From contig WHUZ01000001.1 in assembly GCA_015179045.1 (NCBI GenBank), forward strand, positions 1,612,001 through 1,676,000: a stretch of DNA of 64,000 nt, written 5' to 3'. This document shows positions 11,303-23,166 of this stretch, piece by piece. The translations under genes were made by a program, and so were the position numbers. The stretch's first letter is position 1. Each line of letters begins with the position of its first letter. The notes under the pieces were generated by a model that saw only the letters and a program-made list of their open reading frames with translations, made no database searches and was not told where the DNA came from. Origin of the DNA: Kalaharituber pfeilii (lineage: Eukaryota; Ascomycota; Pezizomycetes; Pezizales; Pezizaceae).

Positions 11303-14300
11303 TCATGCATTAAACGCAGTCCACACTGCCGCCCTCAGCCTATCTACAGTGTCTGAGCCTAAACACAATCCTTTGCCCTCCCCAAGCCGGTCTACAAAGG
11401 TGAATATCAATCTCACGTTCCTCAGTCGGTCCGCATTCATCCCCTGCAAGCTTGCCTTTTCCAGAATCAACTTCGTATCCACAATCGTACTCTCGAGACT
11501 AATGTGCGTTGGGGCTCCTGCGTCTGGAGGGAGCAATAATGCCCGCTCAGAGCGATCCAAAGAGGAGAAGCAATCCAAGTTTAGAAGCCACTCTAATGTA
11601 CTATTCGACGTGGCTGAAGTGACAGAAGTGGTATTGTTTGAGGCCTCAGATGCCTCCTCCAAGGCTTGAAGCGTTGCCTGAAAGACGGTGGATGTCGAAG
11701 CATATGCGGATCGTTTATGGACATATATCGTTTGGTTCTTCTCAAACGCAGCCACGTGATCTGCATTCTTCTCAAAGTCGAGCACAATAGTCCAGTGCTG
11801 TGGACTAGCCGTTGAGACTGTTTTGATGAGATTCAATTCTGGGAGCAAACATGGCGCTGTTTTCTGGATCTCTTGTCCATTCTTCAGCATGATAGAAATG
11901 GGTATACTACAGGGCCGATGCGTTTCCACATCCCGAGCAACCAGACACCTTGCCTCGGCAGCAAGCACCCAAAAATGCCGGAATGCTTGTAAATGTGATC
12001 TATTGTCGAGAACATTGTTCGGAAATAGGGGGTAGAATGCACATAGCAAGGAGGCTATTGCTATGTTTGACGTGCCAAATGTGTAGCTGCCTCCACTGAG
12101 AAATAGGACACCGATGGCAAGGTGAGCAGCAAGATGGCTTCCATATGGAACATCAGCTTCTGTGCGCCCATGGAGTTTTCGCAGGCGCCTAAATACTGTC
12201 AGGTCTCCGCTGCCAGCCATGACAGTGGATGCAGAAAGGGCAAGAAGGTCCTGACAATTGCGCACTGTGGCTTTGGTGAGCCGCATGTCATGATTGAGTG
12301 CTGCAGCGTACAGTTAGCACGGTTTCCTCAAGTTGGAGTGGGAAGATATACCTGGAATATTGCATAGTCGTATAAATTGGTCTAGATAATGCAGCAACAA
12401 ATCCTTGACCGCAATATCCCCCGACCCGGCAAACCGCAGAGCAATACTGAAGCACAACCCTGCAATCACATTGAAGAAAGGCAAATCCTCACTGTCTAAA
12501 GTGCGAATCTCCGCCATGCGGAATCTGGCCCTCATGAATGGACGTAGATTTTTCTCAATCCACCCTATGCTCCCCTCAATTTTGTCCCACATGATCAAGT
12601 GTTTTGTGACAGTCCTGAGGAGGAAGATGTCAGGTCGAACATAATCACAGAGATGCGGAGTATCCGGAACGTCGACCTTCCTAGCAAGTGACTCGTCATG
12701 TGACTTCATGTAGATAAGTGCTAGTGCTACTGTTGCTCCTGCTGTAGCCTTATCCAGTTCATGCACATATTGGACTTTCTTACTGCCAACTGCAATTTTC
12801 AATAACCGCTCAAGCAGGTTCATATCGTGAAGGCCTTTCAAATCCCGTCCATGACCAAGGTTTATATACCCCAAAGCAAACCCAGCGGCTAATCTGTAAC
12901 CTTCGTCACGCAAATTATCCGTTGGTACACACGAATCGTTCCGAGTGTCAATGTACTCAATTTCAGAGAGCATCACTTCGCTCATCCGCCTATGCTGGGT
13001 ATTGCAATAAAGCAATCCAACGCCCATGACACCTGCTGTCTGTGTTAAAGAAGAGAGATTGAGTTCCGCAGAACCGATAGGTAACAGCCTCATAACATGA
13101 ATTGACAAGAGTCTGGTGATTGTAGTATCCATTGTGCCGAGGTATGAGGCTGACAAGCCTAGAAGTAATCCAATAGAGGTCATGGTATGCTTTGGCGTCA
13201 AATAATTGAAAGCATGCCACTTCGCAATAGACTTTAAATGGCCATTCAATCCCAGCGCCAATAAAAACCCGGCATGACGGTTGCTCAATTCTGGGGGTTT
13301 ATTGAAAACTATCCATGATGTGTCAATTTCCTTCGCTTCTCTGGATATACTTAGGCCGGATGCAACGCCAGCGTGAAAGAAAGCCCAGCATACTTTCTCT
13401 TCCGTGAACGCAGCCTTATCCGCGGAAACGGTGGTGTTTGTAGGTTTCATCAAACAACTCAGGTTAAAGCCCGCTATCGGAAACTTTTCAGTCAGGAGCG
13501 GAATCCTGGAACTGAAATATAGTAGCCCTCTCCCCGGAGGTATCGCCAAAGTTCTAAGTGCAACGTGCTGAGCTAACTCCTTTTGCGCATCTAACGTATC
13601 ATGCTCGGTCCAGTCTGGATCTGGAATGCACCTTGCTACTGCAGGTTTATTGGATTGAAGTAGCTTCGCGGCTTCTTGAACTCGCCTATCCTCGCGGAAA
13701 ATCAATCTCGTAACGGCCTGACGGTCAAATTCCGCAGAGCCATCGTATGATCCAATGGCTTCCATATCAAAAGTTGTATTGCAGATTGTATGGACGTCTC
13801 TCGTTGCTTCGTGGGAGGGTGCCTGTGAATGATTTCAGTGTCTATATTACAACAGGATTGTTTTGATAATCCATACAGTTTGCCATTTGGAAAAGTCCTT
13901 GCGCGCTTTCCCTTGCGCTACTAACATCTTGATATCTCTCCGACCCACTAAATCTAACGCTTGCGGCCCCCAGGTCGTTGGAGGCTGCTCTTGGCATCTT
14001 GCAACTGCTTCCCGAAGGGGAAGTGCGACACCCTCTGGAAGTCTCTCCAGGCTTGCAGCTGTCATTTTCTTTTTGACCATTAATGCTACTATGTCATCGT
14101 GAGTTTTTCCTTGTGTAGCTAACGTGGCATATAACTCTGTTATTATTTTCGTTCTGGGGGTCAATTTGGCATATGTTACTCGAGTGAGGTTGGTTGACGG
14201 CGGTGTAGTAGCTGGAGCTGAGAAAGCAGGCGGTGATGTATAAGGATTTCGATGCCTTGAGCTCGCAATAGGAGATGAGGGGGTCGGGGTGACAATATCT

Positions 14301-17300
14301 TGTAACGAGGTAAAGGCTGAGGTGCACTTGTTTTCCAGACAGCTAATCAACCAATCGTAAATGGACGGTGGGGTGAAGGGCTGTGAGGAAGCTGAAGCTG
14401 GAGGAGTCCTTGCTAGAGAAATGTTAGTGCTGTTGACCACGGCAGCAATAAAATCGACTCTTACCCTCATCGAATTTCCAGTCGTCAATCTCTATATCCT
14501 CTACACTATAATAATCTATCCAAGTTCTCCAACCTAACCACTGTGCTAATTGAGCAAGCAAAGGCGTCATTCGCCGAACTGCCATTTCCATCGCTATATC
14601 CAGTTTCAACTCCTCTCGTATGAGATGTAGTGCAACAAGCACCAAAGCTAGTGCATTTTTCTTCACCTCGGGGTCTTTGTTACCACTGGGAAGATGTTCC
14701 TGTAGCCTTTTTCCTGCTTGAGAAGTCATGAATGCTCGGGCATGGGCAATAGAATCACTTATTAAGGTGTTTTTTCTTTTCCCAGTCGCTGAAGAGGAAT
14801 CACCAAAAATCTTGCTCTTGCTTGGAGATGGAGAGAATGAAGTATGTGATTGAGCTTTCCTAGAATCAAATTCATCTTGCTCCTCTGCCATCCATTCCCA
14901 GGCCGGATTGCGCAAATATTCTGGCCCAGCACCCCATTCACCTTCATCATTGAGCATCTCTTCCCACTCTAGATTGGCTACCATACTGGCGCTCCGAGAG
15001 AGCCCGCGGCCCTTCTTAAGCTTCTCCTTTGGCTTCTCTGGAACATCAGCTACCCCCAAACTGAAGATTGTAACCAGAAAGGCTCTCCATTCATCCAAGT
15101 TTTGGGGGTTGTCATCTCCAACGGAGTGTGTGGAGTCCCTCCGCCTGTAGAATTTGTCTTCCTCCATCAGCCCAGAACGTGACACCTCCATCCACAGAAC
15201 ACCAACAGCCTCGCCATGAATGACTCCGGCCATAGCGGCAATCACAGTCTTGACTGCCTCCAGAGCAAGTTTGACGACTGCCTCCCTTGGAGCCAATTGA
15301 ATGCTAATTCTATGGCCAATCCTTTTTTCATCAATTATACTAACTTTTCCACCTTCCTCAGCATATTCAATGGCTAGATATCTCTCAGGGCTCGTACTAA
15401 GAGTTCTTGCAACCCCGCCCTTCTTCTTTCTCAATGATCCACCCACAAGATTCGGGCTCCATCTTGAGAGCGTTGCTGGTAACACCATAGGCATCTCTGG
15501 AGACCAGGGTGAATACATTGTCAAATCGCCTGTGAGCTTGGACAAAATCAATATCCTGGATAGGCCACCTTCTGATATCTTTGTTGCATCAGCAACGTCT
15601 GTGTGTCTCATTATGTCAGTCAAATATGGAGTGTATAGTTTTGTATCCGATTTTCCAGATGCTCTACGCTTTGAGAATGATGCTGCTGAGGTGAAAGAAT
15701 GTGGAGATGCAATGGTATGCGCTCGCATTGTGAAGGTAAGCTGTAGCAGTGTCTCATCATTCCTATTAAATATACATAAAAGGACTTTCTGTGCGCTGTG
15801 CCCAAATGCATTTGCTTCTCGAGCAAGGACTGTTGATGGTGCGAGGAGCGTGAAAACCTTGGGTCTTTGTGAAGGCTCCACACTCCCCGTATCATCACTG
15901 CTAACCATTGCATCGGAGTCAAACTTATGCTCAAAGCTGTCAAGTTTGGTGAATAAAAGCTCATTCCTGAGTCTGTGACCGTCATTTAGCCCCATATTAC
16001 CAAATCCTACTCCAAGGCCCACCATGTTCAGATCATTCAACAAATCATCTACAGGGACATCATCGTCATGTCCAGTCGGTTTATCATGCTGTTGAAAGGA
16101 TGACCCTGCAGATGCCATGTCACTAAAGGCCAGTCTATCCATATTCTGAGATAGATCAGCTCTTGCTACCAATGATGATACTCTCCGGCTACTTCTCCTC
16201 GTGGGTTTATCCTCAAACTCAGCAACTAAATCTTCCGACGCTTGCGACGACGCATGTGACCCTGCCAATGGTATTGAGCCCGGGCCACCACCTGCAACGG
16301 GAGTTGTACCTCCTGTTGTTGGCCCAAAGGATGACCGCCGCCTCGCTGTTGCAGTTCCAGAAGATGAACGTCTATGTGTGCTGTTTGGCGCCTCCTGAGG
16401 TATATAACGTACGTACCATATTGTAAGTTCCCGCTTTTGGCGGTTCCGGGTTACTGCAAATATAACATCGGAGGATAGATAGTTTTTTGAGCCTGTTGGA
16501 TCAAGGGTGTATGGCGAAGAGTCAAGCTCGGAATTTGGAGAGATGAAAACCAATTCTTCATTAGGATCAATTGCGGAACCAGTATTAGTGACAGCCATGC
16601 CCAGATCCGCAAGGGGGTCCGTGAGAGAGTATAGGCGTGGGAAATCCGGGCGCAGGTTATTGAGGCCTGGAATCACGCTAAACATGGACGTTTGAGAAGT
16701 TGAAGACCGTGGGGGAGGTAATGAGGGTGTCTTGATCTGAAGCATAAGGCCTCGTGGAGACGGCATTGCATGCTGAATTTCAAACGGAATATGGATGACA
16801 TATGATCTTCCTGAAAGAAAGTAGACATGGGCCTGAGTTCTCAAAAACACCACTAGGGCCCTTGCGCGCCCTTGTGGGGTCGGATCCTCATCATCCTCAG
16901 AATTCAACACTCCCCCTCCTCCTCCTCCTCCTCCTCCAAACATTTGCTGCTGGTAGGCTTTCGACTTGGGGAAGCTGCCGAGCTGAGTGGCATATGTCCG
17001 CGATTTTGAGTTCCATGTAGAAATCCGCTTTTTTGCAGACCCAACTCCGTGCCTACCGTCCACGTCTGTATCCTCCTTCTTTCGCTTGGCGCCTTCTCCT
17101 GGACCTCCTTGGTATACCGGCCGCTCAGCGCTGTCGGGGTCGTCTTGGGGCAGAGGGGCATCTGCCGGGTCGTCCGAAGGGAACCAAGTCAGGACAGCTT
17201 GTATGACGGGCTGTTTCTCCACCTCAAATCGGAAAACACGTCGAATCACTCCTCCCTGTGACCAGATGACGGCAGTCGTAGTGACTAGCAGCTCCTCATT

Positions 17301-17426
17301 GGGCAGAAACGGTGTGGTCGTCCAAGTGTAAGCGTCTGGGGGCACCGGGTCGGACAGGAGGTTTTCAGAAATGCAATATGGTAAAGCGGCCGGAGCATGA
17401 ATTCCCAGAGAAGTTACGCGGGACAT
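11303..17426 (-). CDS. APC1: Anaphase-promoting complex subunit 1 (Apc1/BimE/Cut4)
   Basis: Largest scaffold subunit of the APC/C ubiquitin ligase that drives metaphase-anaphase transition. Four main exons: 17426 to about 14470, about 14405-13870, about 13822-12352 and about 12305-11303, giving roughly 1,950-2,000 residues, as expected for the family. The N-terminus MSRVTSLGIHAPAALPY with WTTTPFLPNEELLVTTTAVIWS matches the Apc1 opening. The middle has a long disordered Ser/Pro insert. The C-terminal half carries proteasome/cyclosome repeats (SIGLLLGLSASYLGTMDTT, GVGLLYCNTQHRRMSEVML, AGFALGYINLGHG, LAIGVLFLSGGSYTFG). An in-frame Met at 17744 is unlikely to be used, because the intervening codons run through a poly-Pro/poly-C homopolymer; 17426 fits family starts. 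Confidence 0.93.
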
Positions 17427-17531
17427 TGCTTGTGGGGGGGAAAGGGAAGGGAGGGGGTAGGGGGTATGGGAGGCAGGTGGGGGTGGGGGGGGGGCTGTGG
17501 GTGGGGAGACGGCGGGGTAGGGGAAGGGGGT

Positions 17532-17567
<36 letters not shown>

Positions 17568-18063
17568 GAACACTGGAGATCTGGGGGTTACTGCGCTGAG
17601 CGTAGCATGGAGGACGTGTTGGCGGCGTGGGAGCAGGGATTGGGGGAGGTGGAAGGGGAGGGGGTGCAGCGGGATGTGGGCGGACGGCGAATGGAGACGT
17701 CGCTGCAGACGCAGCTCGAGGCGCGGCGGCCCGCGGGGGCCCACGCGAGATCGCGGTCTTGGGCGCGACGCTGCGTGACGAGACTACAGACTATGATACG
17801 GGCATCGGCCCTGCGGCACCACAACCTGCCTACCGCCTCCCCTGTCTGCTGCCATCACAAACTGCTTCTCGTCTGCGGCTACCACCACAGCGACCACCGC
17901 CGAGCGTTTCCGCTTGGTGCTTAGATTGATCTGATAATACATATACTGAATGTCAATCCGCATTCATCTAGGAGTATGATAACGTCCACATTCCATGACA
18001 TGACCCTACTTGATCCTACTCTATGTGCCCCCCCCTCCCCTCCCATCCATTATTGCCTTTGGT
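17427..18063. promoter_or_regulatory. APC1 upstream region with extreme G-rich segment
   Basis: Upstream of APC1 and downstream of the TMEM14-family gene, both on the minus strand. The first 140 bp are almost pure G-runs on the plus strand; the remainder (17567-18063) is GC-rich. Open frames here are artefacts of composition. It is the likely APC1 promoter and 5' UTR. Confidence 0.45.
17532..17566 (+). repeat. 35-base poly-G homopolymer
   Basis: Uninterrupted run of 35 G on the plus strand, preceded by about 100 bp of closely spaced G-tracts (17434-17531). In APC1 orientation it is a C-run in the promoter or 5' leader, 106-140 nt upstream of the chosen start codon. Such length is replication-unstable and the exact count may be unreliable. 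Confidence 0.9.
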
Positions 18064-18638
18064 TCAACCTAGCAGCTTGTCAGTCACAATTGCAACGGAG
18101 CGCGAACAGTCATTAGACACTAACTTGACGTTGCAGTAGTACAAGAGGCCTGTAGCTGCGAGAAGCGAAAGGGCAGAGGGCAATGGCTTTTTTGTCTTGA
18201 TAGCCCGTGGAATGCTCGATCCTGCCAAGATGACAGATGCGAGAATTGCTAGCTCAATGCCGTAAGGCTGGTTGTTTCGGATCCTAAAGCTCGAGTAGGT
18301 ATAGAGCGCGCCAACACCAACTCCAGCAACTGCCCAGGCGTTAATACTCAGTAGGTACAGTTTGTCTCTCTTCGGACGACTGAATATGTGCGCATTTCCG
18401 TACCGATTGAAGGAACTGAGCCAGTTTTCTAGTGCAGAAATAGAAATCGCTTGTGAATATCAGGCTTCCGTGGGTGTGGAAAGGGGGAACACATACCAGA
18501 TATCCGATTACTCCTCCAGTTCCGCAGAGCAAGCCGAGAATGAGTGCGGGAGTTTCAGACTGGTGGTCGGATGCTCAAATGTTTGATATGAGCCCACTTC
18601 AAATAAAGGAGACATGAGTGGCCGACATCACTCACCAT
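18064..18638 (-). CDS. TMEM14/UPF0136 family small membrane protein
   Basis: Small multi-pass protein of about 100 residues, assembled from four or five short exons. The ATG alone forms the first coding exon (18636-18638), followed directly by GTGAGT. Exon 2 encodes SETPALILGLLCGTGGVIGYL, exon 3 KTGSVPSI, and the last exon VAGVGVGALYTYSSFRIRN, QPYGIELAILASVILAGSSI and PRAIKTKKPLPSALSLLAA. The G-Y-x-K-x-GSVPS and GSSIPRAI motifs are family hallmarks. Members are inner mitochondrial or ER membrane proteins; vertebrate TMEM14C moves protoporphyrinogen in heme synthesis, and whether that holds here is inference. A final 54-nt in-frame segment before the stop may be exon or intron. Divergent from DAD1. 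Confidence 0.82.
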
Positions 18639-19092
18639 GGTGGGGTTCGTAACGAGATGCTTCTTGACTGAGGTCGATACTGCGTGGTGCTACAGAGAGC
18701 GATTGGGGGGCGGCGAGGTCTTGTAAGTAGCTTATATGGATGGACAAGGTTTCTGGAGCCAATTGATCACAATCACTACCGGTAGAAGTTGACCGGCTTG
18801 CCGTCACGGTGTTACTGTGCGGTATCGATCTCGTACTGTGCGCTTGTACGCCCTGGCAGCCAAGCGCAGCCAAGCCCGCTGGGATGGGAGCCTCTGCTGC
18901 CGCATGCGAGCATTGCGCAGTGTGCGGAAGGCCCCCAGCAGCGCAAAGTGTCCTTTAACTGTTTCTGACATCGTCAACTACAGCACCAAGGAATCCGGCT
19001 CCATTGGGCAGAGTAGCCAGCTTCTCACCCCCCCTAGATCAGAGCTCAGAGGCGACCTTACGAACGCTCCCCCAACCACCAACTCACCCACG
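18639..19092. promoter_or_regulatory. Divergent region between the TMEM14-like gene and DAD1
   Basis: About 450 bp separating divergent start codons. GC content rises toward DAD1 (cctggcagccaagcgcagcc near 18851). No internal gene or repeat is supported. Confidence 0.45.
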
Positions 19093-19714
19093 ATGCCCGC
19101 AAAGAAGGCCACTGCAGCTCCTCCTCCATCTGAGCCTGCCACGGTACAGGCACCAACGTCCTCCATTCCTAGTTCGACGGCGAATCCAGTCACAATCGCC
19201 ATTAGGGTGTGGGATAACTATGTGACGTCGACTCCGCAGAGAACGAAACTTATCGATGTTTTCATGGGGTTTCTGGTTGTCACGGGGGTTTTGCAATTCG
19301 TTTACTGTGTCGTTGCTGGGAATTATGTATGGGTTCCTCCCACGGAAATTTGGGCATGATTTTGAGAACTGTGTCGGATCGGTCATCATGAACATTTTTA
19401 CTGATATTACAATTATAGCCATTCAATGCTTTCCTATCTGGCTTCGCTGCCACTGTAGGCCAGTTCGTCCTGACAGGTAAGCTATCATCGAAATCATTCA
19501 CCCAGGTCAACAGCTGATGGAGCGATAGCTTCTCTACGCATACAATCTCACGCTGCGAACAAGTCCGAGTTCCCAGAAGTATCTCCAGAAAGGTAGGCTC
19601 AAAAATCTCGTATTCCAAATTGTGTAAACTCACGACTCGCACTCTAGGGCATTTGCGGATTTCATATTTGGCAGTCTGGTGCTTCACCTCTTCTGCACAA
19701 ACTTTATCAACTAG
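19093..19714 (+). CDS. OST2: Oligosaccharyltransferase subunit Dad1/Ost2
   Basis: Small integral subunit of the ER oligosaccharyltransferase that transfers the N-glycan to nascent proteins. Four exons: 19093-19326, 19419-19476, 19529-19592 and 19648-19714. They join in phase to a 140-residue protein. The N-terminus is a Pro/Ala/Ser-rich extension (MPAKKATAAPPPSEP). Conserved Dad1 features follow: RTKLIDVFMGFLVVTGVLQF (TM1), YCVVAGNYPFNAFLSGFAAT, VGQFVLTASLRIQSHAANKS and the ending ERAFADFIFGSLVLHLFCTN with FIN*. All donors and acceptors are canonical. Nearby GPI18 on the same strand is another ER glycosylation gene, but the spacing and separate promoter give no sign of co-transcription. Confidence 0.95.
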
Positions 19715-19894
19715 AAAAGTATTTGATATTTCATACATAGTAGCTCAATATATATACCCGTCCATGCCGACGCCCAATTGCAGTGTAATTGAAATGTGTT
19801 TCTAGTCTTTCTTTGTGTTTCTGTCCCAGTAATTGGTAATGTTTAGATGAGCTGCATATGGGAGTGACCAGGATATACTTGTATGTACTAAGCC

Positions 19895-21415
19895 ATGACC
19901 CAACCTTCCTACAACATCGAAATGCCGTCAATGCTCTTGAACCCAGAGAACCACCCATACCGGTCTCTAATCTCTATCTTCATTCTCGTACGAATAATCT
20001 ATTTTACAATTGCCCTCCTAACACCATCACCAGCTTACGATTCCTCGACAAACCTTATCCTTCCTCAGCGTGATGAAAATGGCAGTGTACTTTGGACTCT
20101 CCTCGCAAAATTATCGGAGAGGCTGACGCGGTGGGACGCAATCTACTTTGTCAAAATCGCCGAGCGGGGATATGTCAATGAACAGGAGTGGGCATTTGGA
20201 TGGGGTTTCACAAGATTGATGGGGGTTGTTGGAAGGGGTAGGACAGCTGGGTCCAACAAAGTATACCCCCAGATCAGAGCTGATTTGTATTTGACAGGAA
20301 TCATTAAGATTAGCCCCGCTCATATTCCTTCACCATATCCCTTCATATTTTCCGGACTCCTAATTGCAAATGGCTCGCATCTGGGCTCTGCTCTGGTGCT
20401 ATACAAGCTCACGGAGTTCGTCTTCCCCTTCGCCAGGGCACCATTCCCCTTTGTAGCATCACTGCTCCATATTATCTCTCCCGCTGGCCTCTTTCTCGCA
20501 GCTCCATACAGCGAGAGCTTGTTCTCACTTTTGACCTTTACTGGGTACCTCATCTATGCTTCCTCCTCAACTGCAAGATCCTTCCAGAGAAATCTGGGCA
20601 TAGTAGCTGCCGGAGCCGTGTTCTCGCTGTCAACATTGGTACGGAGTAACGGAGTTCTCAACGGACTAATCCTCCTTAAGAGTTTCATAGAGGAAATATG
20701 GATGATGTTCCAACAAATACAGAGGGCAGAGTTCATCGAGCGAGTTGGTAGAATTATATCTCTGGGAATAGCGGGGTTAATGGTTGGAGCTGGGCTTGCG
20801 ATTCCTCAGAGTATAGCGTGGGTGGAGTATTGTACTATTGAAAGGGAGACGAGGGAGTGGTGTACACGCATACCTCCGAGTATATATCTGTGGGTGCAGG
20901 AGAGATACTGGTACGTTTCAAAATCCTGAAAAAAGCTTCTTAATGAGGCATTAACTGGGCTTTCTAGGAATGTGGGGTTTCTCCGATACTGGACAATCTC
21001 AAACATTCCTCTCTTTCTCCTCGCAGCCCCCATGCTCTGCATCTTGCTCAAATCCGGTACCGCAGCTGTCACCGTAAACATCCACGAACCTCCCCCGGTA
21101 GCAGCAGTAGCAAGCAATGGTGACAAGCACCCCAAACCCAATCCACAAACCCCAACAGTTCTTATCAAGGAATTTGCAATACCGCAAGTTGCCCTAGCCT
21201 GCCTCGCCCTCGTTTCTTACCATGTACAAATCATAAACCGGCTCAGCAGCGGATGCGTGGTATGGTACTGGTGGTTGGCTCAAGCTATTACAAACGAGGC
21301 CCAAGGGTCTGCGCCAGTAGGAGAACGGAAGGTGGGGCTGTGGGTCGTGAGGTGGATGGTGGTGTATGGGCTTGTGCAGGCGGTGTTGTTTGCGGGTTTT
21401 TTACCTCCGGCATAA
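19895..21415 (+). CDS. GPI18: GPI mannosyltransferase II (Gpi18/PIG-V)
   Basis: ER membrane mannosyltransferase that adds the second mannose to the GPI anchor precursor. It starts MTQPSYNIEMPSMLLNPENH and has repeated hydrophobic membrane segments. The family's luminal acceptor motif is visible as LTRWDAIYFVKIAERGYVNE, followed by the membrane-adjacent FGWGFTRLMG. The main intron is 20911-20967 (GTACGT...CTAG), joining QERYW to NVGFLRYWTISNIPLF. A second, 60-nt segment (20238-20297) has GT...CAG borders and no stop in frame, so it may be an intron that the open frame merely reads through. Removing it brings GVVGRG directly to IIKISPAH, closer to the family. Length is 487 residues with the segment, 467 without. 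Confidence 0.9.
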
Positions 21416-21760
21416 CTTTGCACATATTTGTAAGCTGTTAGGAGGTAGAGTCTGAGTACGAGAACATTAGGAGGTGTGGCTACGAGATAAGTGTTCTATT
21501 ATCATAATTTGTTGTTCAATATTTCGGTAATTATCATTTGGGATATCAGTCATGAAAGCAAGAAATTCAACCCACGTTATATGCAAAGAACATGACAAAA
21601 CGCCATCCAATGTAGGAAACAAGCATGAATCCATAGAGTTCTCTTGAACTCATAAACAAAGAAGAGAAATATACAAGCGCGAATATGATATCAGAGCTCG
21701 CAAGACCAGTCTTCCTTAAATTCATATTCATATCATAATTAGAGCCTCTCGAGTCCGCCA
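21416..21760. other. Convergent spacer between GPI18 and CWC24
   Basis: 345 bp of AT-rich sequence between two convergent stops. A 64-codon frame on the minus strand looks like a random hydrophobic reading; nothing else seen. Confidence 0.4.
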
Positions 21761-22837
21761 CTACCAGCCGCCTTGGATAACCGGACCTGCCTCCTCCTCG
21801 AGCTTCTTTCTCTCAGCCTCTGCCTTCTCTTTTTCTTCAATCCGCTTTTTCTTCAAATCCAGCTTCTTTTGCAAATTCTTGGCAACATTGAACACCCCAT
21901 CTGTCCTGGCACCACATATTGCACAGCTGGGGTTCTTCTTCTTATATCGATTGATCGCGCACATCTCGCAAAAATAGTGCCCACATTTTGTCACAATCGG
22001 AGACTTATATTCCTTCTTACAAATCACGCATGCGAATGGGACGTCCTTAAGCTCCTTATCTAACTCGTCCTCTTCCTCCTTTTGCCGTACCGGCTGTGAC
22101 GCATTCTCGAGTGTCTTGAAGCTAGTTTTGGCATTGGGGTTCTTCTTTTTGATTTCCCAGTCCTTGTCGAGCTGCCATCCTTGGGCGTAGTCTTCACGTG
22201 CGTGTAAGAACTTGCAGGAGTCGCCAAAGCCGCAGAAGCCGGTTTGCTTGTAGTCTTTGCAGACGTCGGGAGCGAAGTCAGTGACGGTGATTGTGCGGAT
22301 GTTGGTCGGCGCTTTTAGAGGCCCGGCTTGACGAGGGGGTGCATTTTCGGAACGCTTGATGAAGGTGGCGTACGAGGACTGGCCCTTATAGGTGCCGTCG
22401 CTTAATAGGGATTCTGGGTCTGGTGGTGCAGTTGGCTTGTTTTTTCGCGCGAGGTACTCAACTTCGCTTTCATTGTGGTAGGAGGTGGATTTGGTAGCAT
22501 CGTTGGTGGAGACAATGCCCTTGGATTTGGCAGTGAACCCTGATGGAACAATTTCGTCGTCTGCCCCCCGGCCGCCACTGCTGGAGACCTTAGAAGCGTC
22601 TGAAATGCCAGTTTTCTTCTGCCTTTTTATTCGCCTTTTTGTTTCTTCATCATCGTCGCCATTATCAGAATCCTCATCGGAGGATGAATGCTCAGTAGCA
22701 GGAGGCGGTGTAGCAGGTCGTTTTCGTATTGAGGATTTTGATTTATTTGTGCGCTTGAAGAACGGGACGACTGGAGCTGGGGCAGCAGCTGGTGCCGCTA
22801 CTTCTAAAGCTGCGTCTGGAGCTGCAGAGTCCGCCAT
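21761..22837 (-). CDS. CWC24: Pre-mRNA splicing factor Cwc24 (RNF113 family)
   Basis: Spliceosome-associated protein that joins before the first catalytic step. Single exon, 358 residues. The N-terminal half is disordered, Ala/Pro-rich and then acidic and basic (EHSSSDEDSDNGDDDEE, KRRIKRQKKTG). A CCCH zinc finger follows (CKDYKQTGFCGFGDSCKFLH, spacing C-x8-C-x5-C-x3-H), then a RING finger (CVICKKEYKSPIVTKCGHYF ... CAINRYKKKNPSCAICGART). The CCCH plus RING order, with HAREDYAQGWQLDKDWE between them, is diagnostic of Cwc24/RNF113. The C-terminus is a charged helix. Divergent from DPH7 with a 329-bp shared upstream region. Confidence 0.95.
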   Translation of the reverse strand: MADSAAPDAALEVAAPAAAPAPVVPFFKRTNKSKSSIRKRPATPPPATEHSSSDEDSDNGDDDEETKRRIKRQKKTGISDASKVSSSGGRGADDEIVPSGFTAKSKGIVSTNDATKSTSYHNESEVEYLARKNKPTAPPDPESLLSDGTYKGQSSYATFIKRSENAPPRQAGPLKAPTNIRTITVTDFAPDVCKDYKQTGFCGFGDSCKFLHAREDYAQGWQLDKDWEIKKKNPNAKTSFKTLENASQPVRQKEEEDELDKELKDVPFACVICKKEYKSPIVTKCGHYFCEMCAINRYKKKNPSCAICGARTDGVFNVAKNLQKKLDLKKKRIEEKEKAEAERKKLEEEAGPVIQGGW

Positions 22838-23166
22838 GGTTGTTTCTTGACCGAATTGCAGTAAGACACTCGATGCGGCGAGAGAGGCGTGGTAGATGAG
22901 GCAAAAAAGTGCTCAAGTAATGTCACTACCGGTATTTTAGATTTTACGGAAGTGGCAAAATTCCAGAGATTCTGCAAAACGACCTATGCAGGAAATGGTA
23001 CGCGTAGGATGCTGTTCTACGTGCCGATATGCATTATGTCAGCTTGTCGGCAGAGTACTAGTACTTAAATACGTCATAGCTGTCCTCCTTGGCGTGCTAA
23101 GACCACACCGATTGCCCCACAAAATCTTATCGGCTCAGGCACCAAACATTACCCTCATTCCTCGCG
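22838..23166. promoter_or_regulatory. Divergent promoter region CWC24/DPH7
   Basis: 329 bp between two divergent start codons. It contains a short AT-rich core (gtactagtacttaaatacgt near 23055). No gene or clear TATA box. Confidence 0.45.

Noticed and set aside
17397..17924. Gly-rich plus-strand frames opposite the APC1 leader
   Set aside because: They are produced by the poly-G tract; no homology and no splice sites.
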